NCBI GenBank assembly: GCA_001443455.1
Contig: LDXO01000006.1
Coordinates: 61,029 to 125,028 of the forward strand
Direction of reading: 5' to 3'
Origin: Deltaproteobacteria bacterium CSP1-8
Lineage (GTDB): Bacteria; Desulfobacterota; Deferrimicrobia; Deferrimicrobiales; Deferrimicrobiaceae
Length of the DNA: 64,000 nt
The stretch's first letter is position 1; each line of letters starts with the position of its first letter. A program made the translations under genes and the position numbers. Below the pieces are notes generated by a model. It did no database searches and was not told the DNA's origin. It was given only the letters and a program-made list of their open reading frames with translations. Below are positions 1-12,719 of this stretch, piece after piece.

Positions 1-1
1 C

Positions 2-1504
2 CTGATCGGTCGGCTCTTCTACGATACCGGCTCGCTTCCCGAGGAGCGGTACCGGGAGATCGAGCGCACCTGCCGGGAGCAGGGGCGGGAGTTCGAGTTC
101 GCCTATCTGATGGACGCACTCGAGGAGGAGCGCGAGCACAACATCACGATCGACACCGCACAGACTTTCTTCCGCACGGCAAAGCGCCCCTACATCATCA
201 TCGACGCCCCGGGGCACAAGGAGTTCCTGAAGAACATGATCACCGGCGCGGCGGCCGCCGACGCGGCGATTCTCCTGGTGGACGGCGCCGAGGGGGTTCG
301 GGAGCAGACGAGACGCCATGCCTACATCCTCTCCCTTCTGGGCCTGCCGCAGGTGGTGGTGGCGGTCAACAAGCTCGACCTGGTGGGGTACCGCCGGATA
401 CGGTTCCTCGAAATCGAGGAGGAGATCCGCAGGTTCCTCGGGTCCGTCGGGATCGTCCCTTCGTATGTCGTCCCCATCTCGGCCAGGGAGGGGGACAACA
501 TCGCGGCGAACTCCTCGCGCATGCCCTGGTACGGTGGCCCGACTCTTCTCGAGGCGCTCGACTCGTTTTCCCCCGCCCGGGAGGCGACCGGCCTTCCGCT
601 GCGGTTTCCGGTCCAGGATGTCTACGTGTGGGACCGCAAGCGGGTCTACGCGGGACGGGTGGAGTCCGGATCGGTGCGCCCCGGCGCCCGCGTGGCCTTT
701 TCGCCGTCGGGGAAATCCTCCGTCGTACGAACGGTGGAGAAGTGGAACCGTCCCGACTGCCCGCAGGCCGCGGCCGGGGAGTGCGTCGGCATCACGCTCG
801 AGGACGAGCTCTTCCTGGAACGGGGGGAAGTGATGGGAACCCGGGAGAACGTTCCGGCGTCCGCGAGGGAAGTGTCGGCGAGCCTCTTCTGGCTGGGGAT
901 CGCCCCCCTGCGACTGAATCAGAGATATGTCATGAAGCTCGCCACGGGCGAGGCCGAGGTGACACTCTCGACGATTACCGAGAGGATCAACTCGTCGACG
1001 CTGGAGGTCATCGAGCGGCACCCTGACCGGGTGGAGAACCTGGATGTGGCCAACGTCACCTTCACGCTCCACCGGCCTTTGGCCGCGGACACCTTCGAGG
1101 AAAACCCGAGGCTGGGCCGGTTTGTGGTCGCGGAGGACGGGTTCGTCGCGGGGGGAGGGATCGTCCGCGAGGTGCGGTCGGACCCGGTGGGGGCGCGGAC
1201 GCGGGTGATCCGGCTCGACGCGCGGCTTATGACCGAGCCGGACGGCAACCTGATCGACCTGTCCCGGGAAGCGGGCCCGATCGAGTTCGATCTCTCGCCG
1301 GGATTCCTCGACCGCCTCGAGGCAGGGGAAAAGGTGGTGATCCGCCTCCGGACGGCGGACCAGTTTGAAAAACTCGCCCGGCTGGCGTTCGGGCACCACA
1401 TGGGGCTCGAGTTCGGGCGCGACGGGGAAGGGGGGAAAGTTGTCCTCTGCCGGGAGCGCCCCGTGCGCCTTCCCGTCGCGGAAGAGACCGGCCCGGTGAT
1501 CTAG
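2..1504 (+). CDS. cysN: Sulfate adenylyltransferase subunit 1 (CysN/NodQ-type GTPase), 5' end outside the window
   Basis: Frame open from base 2; GTPase motifs DAPGHKEF and NKLDLV; EF-Tu-like domains 2/3. Stop TAG at 1502-1504. Confidence 0.9.
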   Translation: MIGRLFYDTGSLPEERYREIERTCREQGREFEFAYLMDALEEEREHNITIDTAQTFFRTAKRPYIIIDAPGHKEFLKNMITGAAAADAAILLVDGAEGVREQTRRHAYILSLLGLPQVVVAVNKLDLVGYRRIRFLEIEEEIRRFLGSVGIVPSYVVPISAREGDNIAANSSRMPWYGGPTLLEALDSFSPAREATGLPLRFPVQDVYVWDRKRVYAGRVESGSVRPGARVAFSPSGKSSVVRTVEKWNRPDCPQAAAGECVGITLEDELFLERGEVMGTRENVPASAREVSASLFWLGIAPLRLNQRYVMKLATGEAEVTLSTITERINSSTLEVIERHPDRVENLDVANVTFTLHRPLAADTFEENPRLGRFVVAEDGFVAGGGIVREVRSDPVGARTRVIRLDARLMTEPDGNLIDLSREAGPIEFDLSPGFLDRLEAGEKVVIRLRTADQFEKLARLAFGHHMGLEFGRDGEGGKVVLCRERPVRLPVAEETGPVI

Positions 1505-1670
1505 TGCAGGGTCTCGCAAATAACCTGGCATTCGATCGCCGCTGCAGTAGCGAAGGCTTCGTTGCGCTCCTTGCGGCGTACTTCGTTCCAGTACGCCTCA
1601 GTCGCGCGCCTCGCCGGCGCGGCGCATCGACGGTCTCGGTGCGTCAGCCTATTTGCGAGACCCTACACTA
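1502..1670. mobile_element. MITE-like non-autonomous element with ~23-bp terminal inverted repeats and TA ends
   Basis: Left end tagtgcagggtctcgcaaataacc; right end cctatttgcgagaccctacacta (reverse complement tagtgtagggtctcgcaaatagg). No ORF of its own. Confidence 0.7.
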
Positions 1671-1694
1671 GGGGCATCCGGGCGGAAGCGGGTC

Positions 1695-3392
1695 ATGGAA
1701 GTTCAGGCGGAAATCGAGGAGATGGCACGGGCGATCGACGCGGTCCGGTCCGGTGCCATCTCGCCGGAGGAATTCCGCCGGGTCCGGGTCATCCAGGGAA
1801 TCTATCCCATCCGGGGGGGGACGGACCGTTACCTTCTCCGCATCCGGATACCGCTCGGGCGCCCATCGCCTTTCCACCTGCGCGCGATCGCCGATGCGGC
1901 CAATCGGTTTGCATCGGGGCGCCCTGTCCACCTGACCACGAGGCAGGACGTGCATATCTACGACATCGGCATCCGGGACATTCCGGAGGCGATGGCGTTT
2001 CTCGCGGAAAGGGGGCTCACCACTCGCGAGGCGTGCGGTGATACGGTGCGCAATGTCGTAGTGTGCCCCTTCGCCGGGATCGCGCGGGACGAACCCTTCG
2101 ACGTAGTACCGTACGCGGACGCGGTCGGCAGGTACCTGCTTCGGAACCCCCTCGGGCAAGGATTGCCCAGGAAGTTCAAGATCGCCTTCGAGGGGTGCGG
2201 GGGTAGCGACCACGTGGATCTTGCCTGCCATGACGTCGGTGTACGGGCGGTTCGCTCCGATAACGGCTGCCCGGGTTTCCGCGTGACCCTCGCGGGCGGG
2301 CTCGGCGCGCTGCCGCAGGCGGGAATCGCACTGGAACCGTTCACGCCGGCAGGCGACCTCGGGGATACGATCCTGGCCGTCTTACGCCTGTTCGACCGCC
2401 TTGGGGACAGGCAGAGAAGGGGGAGGGCCCGTCTCAAGTTCGTCGCCCTTTCGATGGGGGAAGATCCCTTCCGGCAGGCGGTGGTGGACGAGCGTCGTGC
2501 ATTGGAGAAGGCGTCCGGGCGGAGACTTAGACTTCCGGATCCGGCCGTCCAGCCCTCCGCGTATTCCCACGAAGGGAAGACGCCTCCGGGTTGGCCCGGA
2601 GCGTTCTTCCAAAGAGGGAACGGGGTCGTGGCCGTCCCGCTTCATGTGCCTCTCGGCGACCTGGCGCCGGAGCAACTGCGCTGGCTGGCGGAGATCGCGG
2701 AACAGGCCGATGCGACCGTCAGGCTGACGCAGGCGCAGGGGATCCTGGTCTCGGACGTCCCGGAGGATCTCATCGCTGTCCTGGCGGGGAAGTTACGGGA
2801 GGCGGGGTTTCGCCCTCCCGGGGATATAGCCCTTACCCGCTGCGCCGGGACGGAAACCTGCACGGTGGGAACGACGAGGGCACGCTCCCTTGCTGACCTG
2901 ATCGAGAAGGAGGTCCTTTGGTCCGGGGATACCAACGTGCCAACGGGCCGCGGAATCAGCGTGAGAATCTCCGGATGCGCCAACGGGTGCGGGCGGCACC
3001 TGCTCGCCGACATCGGCCTGCAGGGGGTGGCCCGCTCCGTCCCCGGTCTGGGGGAGGGTGCCGGCCGCCTGGCGCCGCACTATATGCTCTTCCTGGGGGG
3101 CGGACAGGACGAAAACGGAGGGGTCCGGTTCGGCACGAGAGTGGGCCGCATCCCCGCGCGCCGTGTTCTCGAGGCGGTGAAGCACGTTCTCGCTGTCTTG
3201 CGCCACGATGCGATTCCGGGGGAAAGAGCCGGGGAGACGATATCGCGGCTGGGAGTGCCCCCGTTCACTGCCGCTCTCGGGGACCTGATGGAGCCGCCCC
3301 CGGAATTGTTTTCGGAGGAGGATTTTCTCGACTTGGGCACCTCAGGACCCGTCCCATTCCCCCCCGACCGCACGGGGTCGAAGGCTCCCTGA
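1695..3392 (+). CDS. Nitrite/sulfite reductase, siroheme/4Fe-4S hemoprotein family
   Basis: HLTTRQDVHIYDI, CAGTETCTVGTT and SGCANGCGRH motifs; downstream of cysN. Confidence 0.85.
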   Translation: MEVQAEIEEMARAIDAVRSGAISPEEFRRVRVIQGIYPIRGGTDRYLLRIRIPLGRPSPFHLRAIADAANRFASGRPVHLTTRQDVHIYDIGIRDIPEAMAFLAERGLTTREACGDTVRNVVVCPFAGIARDEPFDVVPYADAVGRYLLRNPLGQGLPRKFKIAFEGCGGSDHVDLACHDVGVRAVRSDNGCPGFRVTLAGGLGALPQAGIALEPFTPAGDLGDTILAVLRLFDRLGDRQRRGRARLKFVALSMGEDPFRQAVVDERRALEKASGRRLRLPDPAVQPSAYSHEGKTPPGWPGAFFQRGNGVVAVPLHVPLGDLAPEQLRWLAEIAEQADATVRLTQAQGILVSDVPEDLIAVLAGKLREAGFRPPGDIALTRCAGTETCTVGTTRARSLADLIEKEVLWSGDTNVPTGRGISVRISGCANGCGRHLLADIGLQGVARSVPGLGEGAGRLAPHYMLFLGGGQDENGGVRFGTRVGRIPARRVLEAVKHVLAVLRHDAIPGERAGETISRLGVPPFTAALGDLMEPPPELFSEEDFLDLGTSGPVPFPPDRTGSKAP

Positions 3393-3451
3393 TACGCTTT
3401 CCGGATACGATTACCGGTGGCGAATGACGCGCCGGCGAGATATAATAATAC

Positions 3452-3645
3452 TGCGGATCTGGGGAATGAGCCGGCGAACCGGTCGGCTCCCATGTCCGCC
3501 GGTACCCGCAGGGCCTCCCTGGAAAGCGGGGAGAGAAAAAGACATCCTGCGAAACGGCGGAACACGCTTCCTGCCTAGAGCGAGCGGGACACCGACCCAG
3601 ATCCGCATTTCCTTGCCCGTTTTCAGGCAAACGGGCAATGTTTCC
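3452..3645 (+). ncRNA. Unassigned structured small RNA candidate (6S-like length, class unknown)
   Basis: TATAATAAT at 3441; perfect 12-bp closing stem TGCGGATCTGGG (3452-3463)/CCCAGATCCGCA (3596-3607); internal hairpin GAGCCG/CGGCTC; possible pseudoknot ATGTC/GACAT; terminator directly downstream. Confidence 0.5.
3613..3645 (+). terminator. Intrinsic terminator of the sRNA candidate
   Basis: TTGCCCGTTT-TCAGGC-AAACGGGCAA perfect 10-bp stem followed by tgtttcc. Confidence 0.6.
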
Positions 3646-3848
3646 TCCCCGACGTGGACGGATTCCGGCCAGACGGCGTTTCCCCTTGCGGAAATCCCCG
3701 GGATGCCCCCCACCCCCCGAAAAGACCGTTGGGCAAGCGGCGCGGATGCCGTGTAGAATCGCCTTACGGGGTTTTCGCGGGAGGCGGCGGTCGAGGCGTT
3801 GGGAACATCGAGAAACCTGAACCGACGGCATTTCGCGGGGCGCTTACG

Positions 3849-5366
3849 TTGATCGGCTCTCGCGGAACCGGCCCGGCTTATCTGAAATATCTTCTTATTC
3901 TTCCCGTCATTTTCCTCCTTCTCTTTCTTTCCTCCTCGTCCCGGTCCGGATCCGACGCCGCGGCGAAGGTCCGGGAGCGGGGCACCCTTCTGTGGGGAGG
4001 CGACGCGGAAGGGGGCGCCCCGTATGTCTTTCCCGATCCGAAGAACGTGGATGTTCTGATCGGGTTCGAGGTAGAGCTCGCCGGGGCGATCGCAAAGGTG
4101 ATGGGGGTACCGGCCAGGTTTGTCCAGAACGCCTGGGACAGCCTGATCCCCGCCCTGGAGCGGGGCGATTTCGACCTGGTGATCAACGGGATCGAGATCA
4201 CCCCGGAGCGAACCGCAAAAGTCCTCTTCTCCCGGCCGTATTACGTCTATACCGAGCAGCTTGTCGTCAGGAGGGAGGAGGACGGGATACGGGGGCTTGC
4301 CGACCTTGCGGGGAAACGGGTCGGCACTCTGATGGGCGCCGTCTCCCAGACCATGCTTCAGCAGGCGGGAGGGGTCGACATCAGGATCTATTCCGGGGTC
4401 GTCGAGCCGTACGAGGACCTCGCCCTGGGAAGGCTGGACGCGGTCTTCCTCGATCTGCCGATCGCCGCCTACTACGCCCGGCCGAACCCCTTGCTGAAAT
4501 ATGCCGGCCCCCCCGCCGGCGAGGGGTATTACGGGATCGCCATCCGGAGAGAGGATGCCTCCCTGAAGGAAGCCGTCGACGGCGCCATCGACAGGCTCCT
4601 GAGGTCGGGGGAACTGAGGCGGATCTACGAGAAGTGGGGGCTTTGGAACGAGGCGCAGGAGAAGCTTTTTCATCCTGACCGGTCCCCGGGAGCCGGCGCG
4701 TCCGGAAGGGACGCCCGGGATGCTCCCCTGGTCACGTTTTTCCCCGCCCTCCTGAAAGGAGCCGGGATCACCGTCCTGGTTTCCGTGGTTTCCATGGGGC
4801 TGGCCGTCGCGCTCGGCCTCCTCCTCTGTCTCCTGCGCCATTACTCGGGGGGCCCCCTTCGCATTGCGGCCTCTTCGTACATCGAGATCTTCCGGGGCAC
4901 GCCGCTCCTCATCCAGCTCTACCTCCTCTATTACGGCCTGCCGAACGTGGGGATCACCTTAAGCCCCCTCCTCGCCGCGTTCCTGGGGCTCGGCATGAAC
5001 TACGCGGCCTACGAGGCGGAACTGTACCGGGCGGGGATCGAGGCGATCCCGAAGGGACAGATGGAGGCCGCCCTCTCGCTCGGGATGAGCAGGCGCCTGG
5101 CCCTCCGGAGGATCGTCCTTCCCCAGGCGCTGCGGGTCGCCGTGCCGGGGGTCACGAACGACTTCATCTCGCTGTTCAAGGACTCCTCCCTGGTCTCCGT
5201 CATTGCCATGGTGGAACTGACCAAGACGTATAACATTCTCGCGGCGACCACCCTGCGGTTCCTCGAGCTGGGGCTTGTGGCCGCCTTCCTGTATTTCGCC
5301 ATGAGCTACCCGTTGTCCCTCATGGCGAGGAGGCTCGAGGAGCGGCTTGCGGGGCGAACAAGATGA
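3849..5366 (+). CDS. Polar amino-acid ABC transporter, fused periplasmic-binding and HisM/GlnP-type permease domains (start codon uncertain)
   Basis: SBP_bac_3-like domain ([15 protein letters not shown]...) followed by permease EAA-loop region ([27 protein letters not shown]). Confidence 0.85.
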   Translation: MIGSRGTGPAYLKYLLILPVIFLLLFLSSSSRSGSDAAAKVRERGTLLWGGDAEGGAPYVFPDPKNVDVLIGFEVELAGAIAKVMGVPARFVQNAWDSLIPALERGDFDLVINGIEITPERTAKVLFSRPYYVYTEQLVVRREEDGIRGLADLAGKRVGTLMGAVSQTMLQQAGGVDIRIYSGVVEPYEDLALGRLDAVFLDLPIAAYYARPNPLLKYAGPPAGEGYYGIAIRREDASLKEAVDGAIDRLLRSGELRRIYEKWGLWNEAQEKLFHPDRSPGAGASGRDARDAPLVTFFPALLKGAGITVLVSVVSMGLAVALGLLLCLLRHYSGGPLRIAASSYIEIFRGTPLLIQLYLLYYGLPNVGITLSPLLAAFLGLGMNYAAYEAELYRAGIEAIPKGQMEAALSLGMSRRLALRRIVLPQALRVAVPGVTNDFISLFKDSSLVSVIAMVELTKTYNILAATTLRFLELGLVAAFLYFAMSYPLSLMARRLEERLAGRTR

Positions 5367-6136
5367 TATCGGTCAGGGGACTTCACAAAAGCTTCGGGAA
5401 GCAACCGCTGTTCCGGGGGATCGACCTGGAAATAACAAAGGGAGAGGTGGTGGCATGCATCGGCCCCTCGGGAAGCGGGAAGAGCACGTTCCTGCGGTGC
5501 ATCAACGGCCTGGAGCCTTTCCAGCAAGGGGAAATCGTCGTGGGCGGGGTCGAGCTTCATTCCCTCAACCGGGAAAAACCCGGCAGGGCCGACCGGGAGG
5601 CCATCCGGAAGGTCCGGCTGAAAGTGGGGATGGTGTTCCAGCAGTTCAACCTGTTCCCTCACATGACCGTGCTGGACAACATCATCGAGGCGCCCACCCG
5701 GGTGCTGCGGCTTTCGAGGAACGACGCGACGCAGCGTGCGGTCGGCCTGCTGCGGCGCGTCAACCTGGAGAGAAAGATCGACAGCCACCCGTCCGAGCTG
5801 TCGGGAGGGGAGCAGCAACGGGTGGCCATCGCGAGAGCCCTGGCGATGAAGCCCGAGGCGATGCTGTTCGACGAGCCGACCTCCTCCCTCGATCCCGAAA
5901 TGGTCGGGGAGGTCCTCTCCGTCATCCAGGCCCTGGTCGAGGAGGGAATGACCACGCTGATCGCCACCCACGAGATGGACTTTGCCCGGGAGGTGGCCGA
6001 CCGGATCGTGGTATTCGATCAGGGGGAGATCGTGGAAGCCGGCACCCCCGAAGAGATCTTCCGGCATCCGAAGAAGGACCGCACGTTGATGTTCCTGCGC
6101 CGCGTGCTGCGGAGAAACGCTCTCCCCCCGGGGTAG
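5363..6136 (+). CDS. Polar amino-acid ABC transporter ATP-binding protein (GlnQ family)
   Basis: Walker [25 protein letters not shown], Walker [14 protein letters not shown]; overlaps the permease gene. Confidence 0.92.
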   Translation: MISVRGLHKSFGKQPLFRGIDLEITKGEVVACIGPSGSGKSTFLRCINGLEPFQQGEIVVGGVELHSLNREKPGRADREAIRKVRLKVGMVFQQFNLFPHMTVLDNIIEAPTRVLRLSRNDATQRAVGLLRRVNLERKIDSHPSELSGGEQQRVAIARALAMKPEAMLFDEPTSSLDPEMVGEVLSVIQALVEEGMTTLIATHEMDFAREVADRIVVFDQGEIVEAGTPEEIFRHPKKDRTLMFLRRVLRRNALPPG

Positions 6137-6234
6137 CGCTCCCTCCCCCTCCTTTCTGGCGGCCGGTTTTCGACAGGCATTCCAATGGGTTATAGTGGTA
6201 GGATCGGGTAGACGCGAGGAGAGCCGGGGAGGAC

Positions 6235-7597
<1,363 letters not shown>

Positions 7598-7605
<8 letters not shown>

Positions 7606-8752
7606 AAAACGCCTGCTGAACGGATGGGCGGACGAACTGCGGCCGGTGTTCTCGCCGAGGATGGTCCTCGTCGCGTGGATCCCCTGCCTTCTCATCACCA
7701 TCCTGCATTACCGGACCCTGGTCGAGTACGCGTGGGCCCACGACGTCCTCCGGCGCCTGTACTACCTTCCGATCCTGTTCGCCGCTTTCTCGGGGGGGGT
7801 GCGCGGCGGGATCTCCGTGTCCGTGTTCGCGTCTTTCATCTATTTCCCCCACGCGTTCCTCTCCCTCGTGGCGCGCGACCCCGGGGACGCCCTGGAAAAG
7901 GGGCTGGAGATCCTTCTGTACAACATCGTGGCCGTGGTGGCGGGACTCCTCGTCGACCGGGAGCGCCGGGAGCGGGAGAAGCAGGAGCGGCTCGCAAGGA
8001 AGCTCTCCGAAGCGCTGGAGGAGCAGCACCGGATCGAGTCGCAGCTCATCCGGACGGGCAGGCTCGGAGCGCTCGGCGAGCTGACGGCGGGGATCGCCCA
8101 CGAGATCAAGAACCCGCTCCACACGATGAAGGGGACGGCGGAGATCTTGCGGGACGCCATCGCGCCCGAGGCCCCCGAGCGCCGGATGCTGGACCTCCAC
8201 ATGGAGGAGATCGACCGGCTGGCGCAGACCGCCGAGAGATTCCTCACGTTTGCCCGGCCGGCCCCCTCCGACCGCCGCCCGCTCGATTTGCGGGAGGTGG
8301 TGAATCGCGTCGCGTCGCTGGTGGAGACGCAGGCCCGCCGGGAGGGGGTGACGACCGTGATCGACCGGTACGACGGGGCGGAGCCCCCTGCGGTGATGGG
8401 GGACGCCGACCAGCTGACCCAGCTGCTGCTCAACATCGCACTCAACGGGGTGCAGGCGATGGCCGGCCGGGGGAGCGGGACCCTCTCCTTCTCCGTTTTC
8501 CCCGAGCGGCAGGGCGGGAAGGGGTACTCCTGCGTCGCTCTCCGCAACGACGGGCCGGAGATCCCCGAAGACCATCTGGAACGGATCTTCGATCCCTTCT
8601 ACACTACGAAGGACGGCGGGACGGGCCTGGGGCTCTCCATCTGCTCCCGGATCGCCGACCAGCACGACGGCCTGCTGTCCGTCCGCAATCTTCCGGAAGG
8701 CGGGGGAGTCGAGTTCACCCTCGCCCTCCCGGCCGGCAGGGATGACGCATGA
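7598..8752 (+). CDS. Membrane-anchored sensor histidine kinase
   Basis: N-terminal TM segments, H box (GIAHEIKNPL), N/G boxes (DPFYTTKDGGTGLGLSIC). Confidence 0.9.
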
Positions 8753-10590
8753 ACGAGGAGAGATCCCTCTCGGAAGTCCACTCCTCGGTGACGATCCCCG
8801 AGCAACGGGGGTTCCTGAGGCGGCTGTTTGCCTTCGCCGGCCCCGCCTACCTCGTGGCGGTCGGCTACATGGACCCGGGGAACTGGGCGACCGATATCGC
8901 CGCCGGTTCCCGGTACGGGTACGCCCTCGTCTGGGTCCTGGTGATGTCCAACGCCATGGCGATTCTCCTCCAGAGCCTCTCCGCGCGGCTTGGGCTTGTT
9001 TCCGGGCGGGACCTGGCCCAGGCGTGCCGGGACCGGTACCCGGCTTCCGTCAACGTCGCGTTGTGGATCCTTTGCGAGGTGGCCATCGCCGCCTGCGACC
9101 TGGCCGAGGTGATCGGGTCGGCCATCGGGCTCCAGCTGCTGTTCGGCATCCCCCTCATCTACGGGGTCCTGATCACCGCTTTGGACACGTTCCTGATCCT
9201 CTTTCTCCACCAGGCCGGGATCCGGAAGATGGAGGCCTTCATCCTGGTCCTGGTCGCGACGATCGCGGGCTGCTTCCTGTTCGAGATCCTCGTCTCCCGC
9301 CCGGACCTGCCCGGGATCGCGCGCGGGGTCCTCCCCTCGCTTCCCGATTCCGATGCCCTCTACTTCGCCATCGGAATCCTTGGAGCCACGGTCATGCCGC
9401 ACAACCTCTACCTCCACTCTTCGCTGGTGCAGTCCCGCCGCGTCGAAAAGACCGCGAGGGGGATCCACCAGTCGCTGAAATTCAACCTGATCGATTCCGT
9501 GGTCGCCCTCAACCTGGCCCTCTTCATCAACGCGGCGATCCTGATCATGGCCTCCGCCGTGTTCCACCGGGCGGGGTACTTCGACGTGGCCGAGATCCAG
9601 GACGCGCATCAGCTGCTGGCCCCCATCGTGGGGAGCGCGCTGGCCCCGATCCTCTTTGCGGTCGCCCTGATCAGCTCGGGACAAAGCTCCACGATCACGG
9701 GGACCCTGGCCGGCCAGATCGTGATGGAGGGATACGTCAATATCCGTCTGAGGCCTTGGCTGCGGCGCATCGTCACCCGTGCCGTGGCGACCGTCCCCGC
9801 CGTCCTGACGATCGTCCTGTTCGGGGATCGGGCGACGGGGGAACTGCTGGTCTTAAGCCAGGTCGTGCTGAGCCTGCAACTCTCCTTCGCCGTCATCCCT
9901 CTCATTCACATGGTGAGCGACAGGAAGCTGATGGGAGCCTTCGCGATCCGGCCATGGGTGCAGCTGCTTGCCTGGACGACCGCGGGGATCATCGTCGTCC
10001 TCAACGCCAAGCTGGTGATCGGCGAGGTGGGCGTCTGGATGGGCAAGGAGGGGACGTCGGGAATGCTGGCGCGCTATCTCGCCATCCCGGTCATCGCGGC
10101 GGTGGGGTTTCTGCTCCTCTTCGTGCTCCTCGATCCGTTCTTCCTCGGGAGAAGAAAACGGCGGGAACCCGCGGATGTGCACAAGGGTCCCGAGCTGGAG
10201 GGCGTGGAGCCCGCCCGGCCTTTCGGCAAAGTCGCCGCCGCCCTCGATTTCGGGGATACCGACGCCGAAGTCCTCTCCCGCGCAGCGGCGCTGGCAGCCT
10301 CGGCGAAATGCCCGCTTCTCCTCATTCACGTGGTGGAGAGTGCCGGCGCACTGGCGCTCGGGCGCGACATCGGGGATGCGGAGAGCCGGGCCGACCTGGA
10401 ACGCCTCAAGCGCTATGCCATCGATCTGGGGAAGTACGACGTGGACGTGGAGGTCGAGCTGGGGTTCGGCAGCCCGGTCCGGGTTCTTCCGGAGATGGTG
10501 AAAAGGCACGGCGTGGAGCTGCTCGTCGTCGGGGCCCACGGGCACCGCGGATTCACCGACTGGCTGTACGGTTCGACCATCGACGGCGCC
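8749..10590 (+). CDS. NRAMP-family divalent metal transporter with C-terminal UspA domain, 3' end truncated at a junction
   Basis: DPGNW and MPHNLYLHS motifs of NRAMP; UspA-like VGAHGHRGFTDWLYGSTIDG at the C-terminus; homologous reading stops at ~10588 with no stop codon. Confidence 0.85.
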
Positions 10591-12087
10591 CAGGATCTTT
10601 TTCACCGTAGGGGTAAGACGGGTTCGGTTGTAGGCGTCGGCCAGCTTCCTGATCACTTCGCCCTGGGTCGGGTAGGGGTGGATGGTCTTCCCGATGGCGG
10701 AAAGCCCAAGCCCCGAGGTCATGGCGAGGGAGAGTTCGTTGATCATTTCCCCGGCGTGGCTGGCCACGATGGTGGCTCCCAGGATCGTGTCGCTCCCCTT
10801 GCGCAGGTGGACGCGGGCGAACCCTTCCACCTCCCCGTCGAGAAGCGCCCGGTCCACGTCGGAAAGGGGGACCGTCAGGGTGACGACCGGGATCCCCTTT
10901 TCTTTCGCATCGGCCTCGTACATCCCCACGTGCGCGACCTCGGGGTCGGTGTAGGTGCACCACGGCACGACGAGGGCGGAGCTTTTCTGCCTTCCCATGA
11001 ACAGGGCGTTGGCGATCAGGATGCGGGCGAGGGCGTCGGCGGTGTGGGTGAACTTGTAGGGAAAGCAGATGTCGCCCGCGGCGTACACGCGGGGGTTGGA
11101 CGTCTGCAGCCGGTCGTTCACCTCGACTCCCCGCCTCGGGTCGTACGCGAACCCCGCCGACTCCAGGTTCAGGCCGTCCACGTTGGGGGCCCGCCCGATG
11201 CCGACGAGGATCTCGTCGACGCGGATCGCCCTCGCTTTCCCCTCCTGCTCCACGTGGACGACCTTTTCGATTCCTTCTTTCGAGACCCGGACGACTTTCG
11301 CGTCCAGGATCAGCTCCACCCCTTCCGCCATGAAGGACTTCTGGACGATCCCGGCGGTGTCCGGGTCTTCCCGGGGAAGGATGTGGGAGCCCATCTCGAC
11401 CAGGGTCACCCGGCTCCCGAGGCGGCGGAATGCCTGGGACAGCTCGCACCCGATTGGCCCTCCGCCGATGACGGCGAGCCTCGGTGGGAGTCCGGTCAGG
11501 GAGAAGACCGTTTCGTTGGTGAGGTACCCGGCTTCCCCGATCCCCGGGATCGGCGGAGCCGCCGCCCGGGCGCCCGTGCAGATGGCCGCCCGCCGGAACC
11601 GGAGTCGCTTGCCGTCCACTTCGATGGCGTCGGGCCCGGCGAATCTCCCCTCGCCCAGAAAGACGTCGACGCCCAGCTTTTCGGAAAACCGGTGGACGGA
11701 GTCGTGGAAGCTGATGTCCGCCCGGATGCGCCGCATCCTCTCCATCGCTTTCCCGAAATCGATCGAGAGATGCCCGGTTCCCCCCACTCCGAATTCCCCG
11801 GAGGTCCGCGCATCGTGGATCACCCGGGCCGGCCGGATGATCCCCTTGGAGGGGACGCATCCGACGTTCAGGCAGTCCCCGCCCAGGAATTCGCGTTCGA
11901 TCAGGGCGACTTTCGCGCCCAGCCCGGCCGCCCCCGCGGCGGCGACAAGCCCGGCCGTCCCTGCTCCGATGACCACCAGGTTGTAGCAGTCGGCGGGGAC
12001 CGGGTTTTTCCAGGTTGAGGGGTGGACGTTTTCCCCAAGGGTTCTGTTTTCCTCGGTGTCCGGCAGAATTGCGAATTGCTGCCCCAT
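10590..12087 (-). CDS. Mercuric-reductase-like/dihydrolipoamide dehydrogenase-family flavoprotein, 3' end truncated at the same junction
   Basis: GAGTAGLVAA, GGDCLNVGCVPSKG, GGGPIGCELSQAF, YAAGDICF; reading ends ..TPTVKKIL then enters NRAMP antisense. Confidence 0.87.
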
Positions 12088-12719
12088 GAGTACCTCCTTG
12101 CTATCCGTGCTATTTCCCGGTTCCCGGAACCGGATTCACGGCAACGGCATTCCCGCCGTTTCCGTCGCCCGCCTTCCCGAAAGATTCGCGGATGAGGAAA
12201 AAGGATTCTTCAAGTTTCTGCCCGTTCCACAGGCAGGGGCGCTTACGGGAGGCCCGGAGATTTCCCGATGCGCTCCCGGTCTTCCTCCGATAGGGTCTTC
12301 CTGGACAGTCCGTCCGGAGGATCTTCCGTTGCCACGAGGTGCCGCACGGTATTGCGGATCAGAAGGAGCTGCCGTTCATGCCTCGCGCAGAACGGGCACA
12401 TGAACAGGGCGGTGATCCGCCCCATCGACAGCATGCTGAAGCCGGTCCCGGTAGCCGGGCGAGTCGATCCGGCCCCCGAACCACGAGGGCGGGCCGGAGG
12501 GGAGTGCCCTCCTCGTTAGGCAGCGAAAAAGGAAACTTCCTATCGGGTCAGACAGCCCGTGGAACGTCCCTTGAGCATTCTTGGGCGGCCTGCTTTTCGC
12601 CATTTTTTTCTCATGCGATAATATTGCCAGTACGATCTTCGGCCGATCCCGGATGGTTTGGAAATGCATTACCAGGCACCGGTAGAGGATGTCCCGGAAT
12701 GAAAAAACAGGAGGATAGG

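Noticed and set aside
3452-3645. HDV-like or hammerhead ribozyme interpretation of the sRNA candidate
   Set aside because: The GCGAAAC core and a possible pseudoknot looked suggestive, but helix order and conserved catalytic residues do not match either class.
8749-12018. 1089-aa ORF as a genuine large NRAMP fusion protein
   Set aside because: Residues beyond ~613 are antisense of the flavoprotein gene; the recognisable NRAMP-Usp protein stops at the junction.
12243-12434. 63-aa minus-strand ORF with a CPFC motif
   Set aside because: No convincing start context and no second metal-ligand pair; insufficient support.
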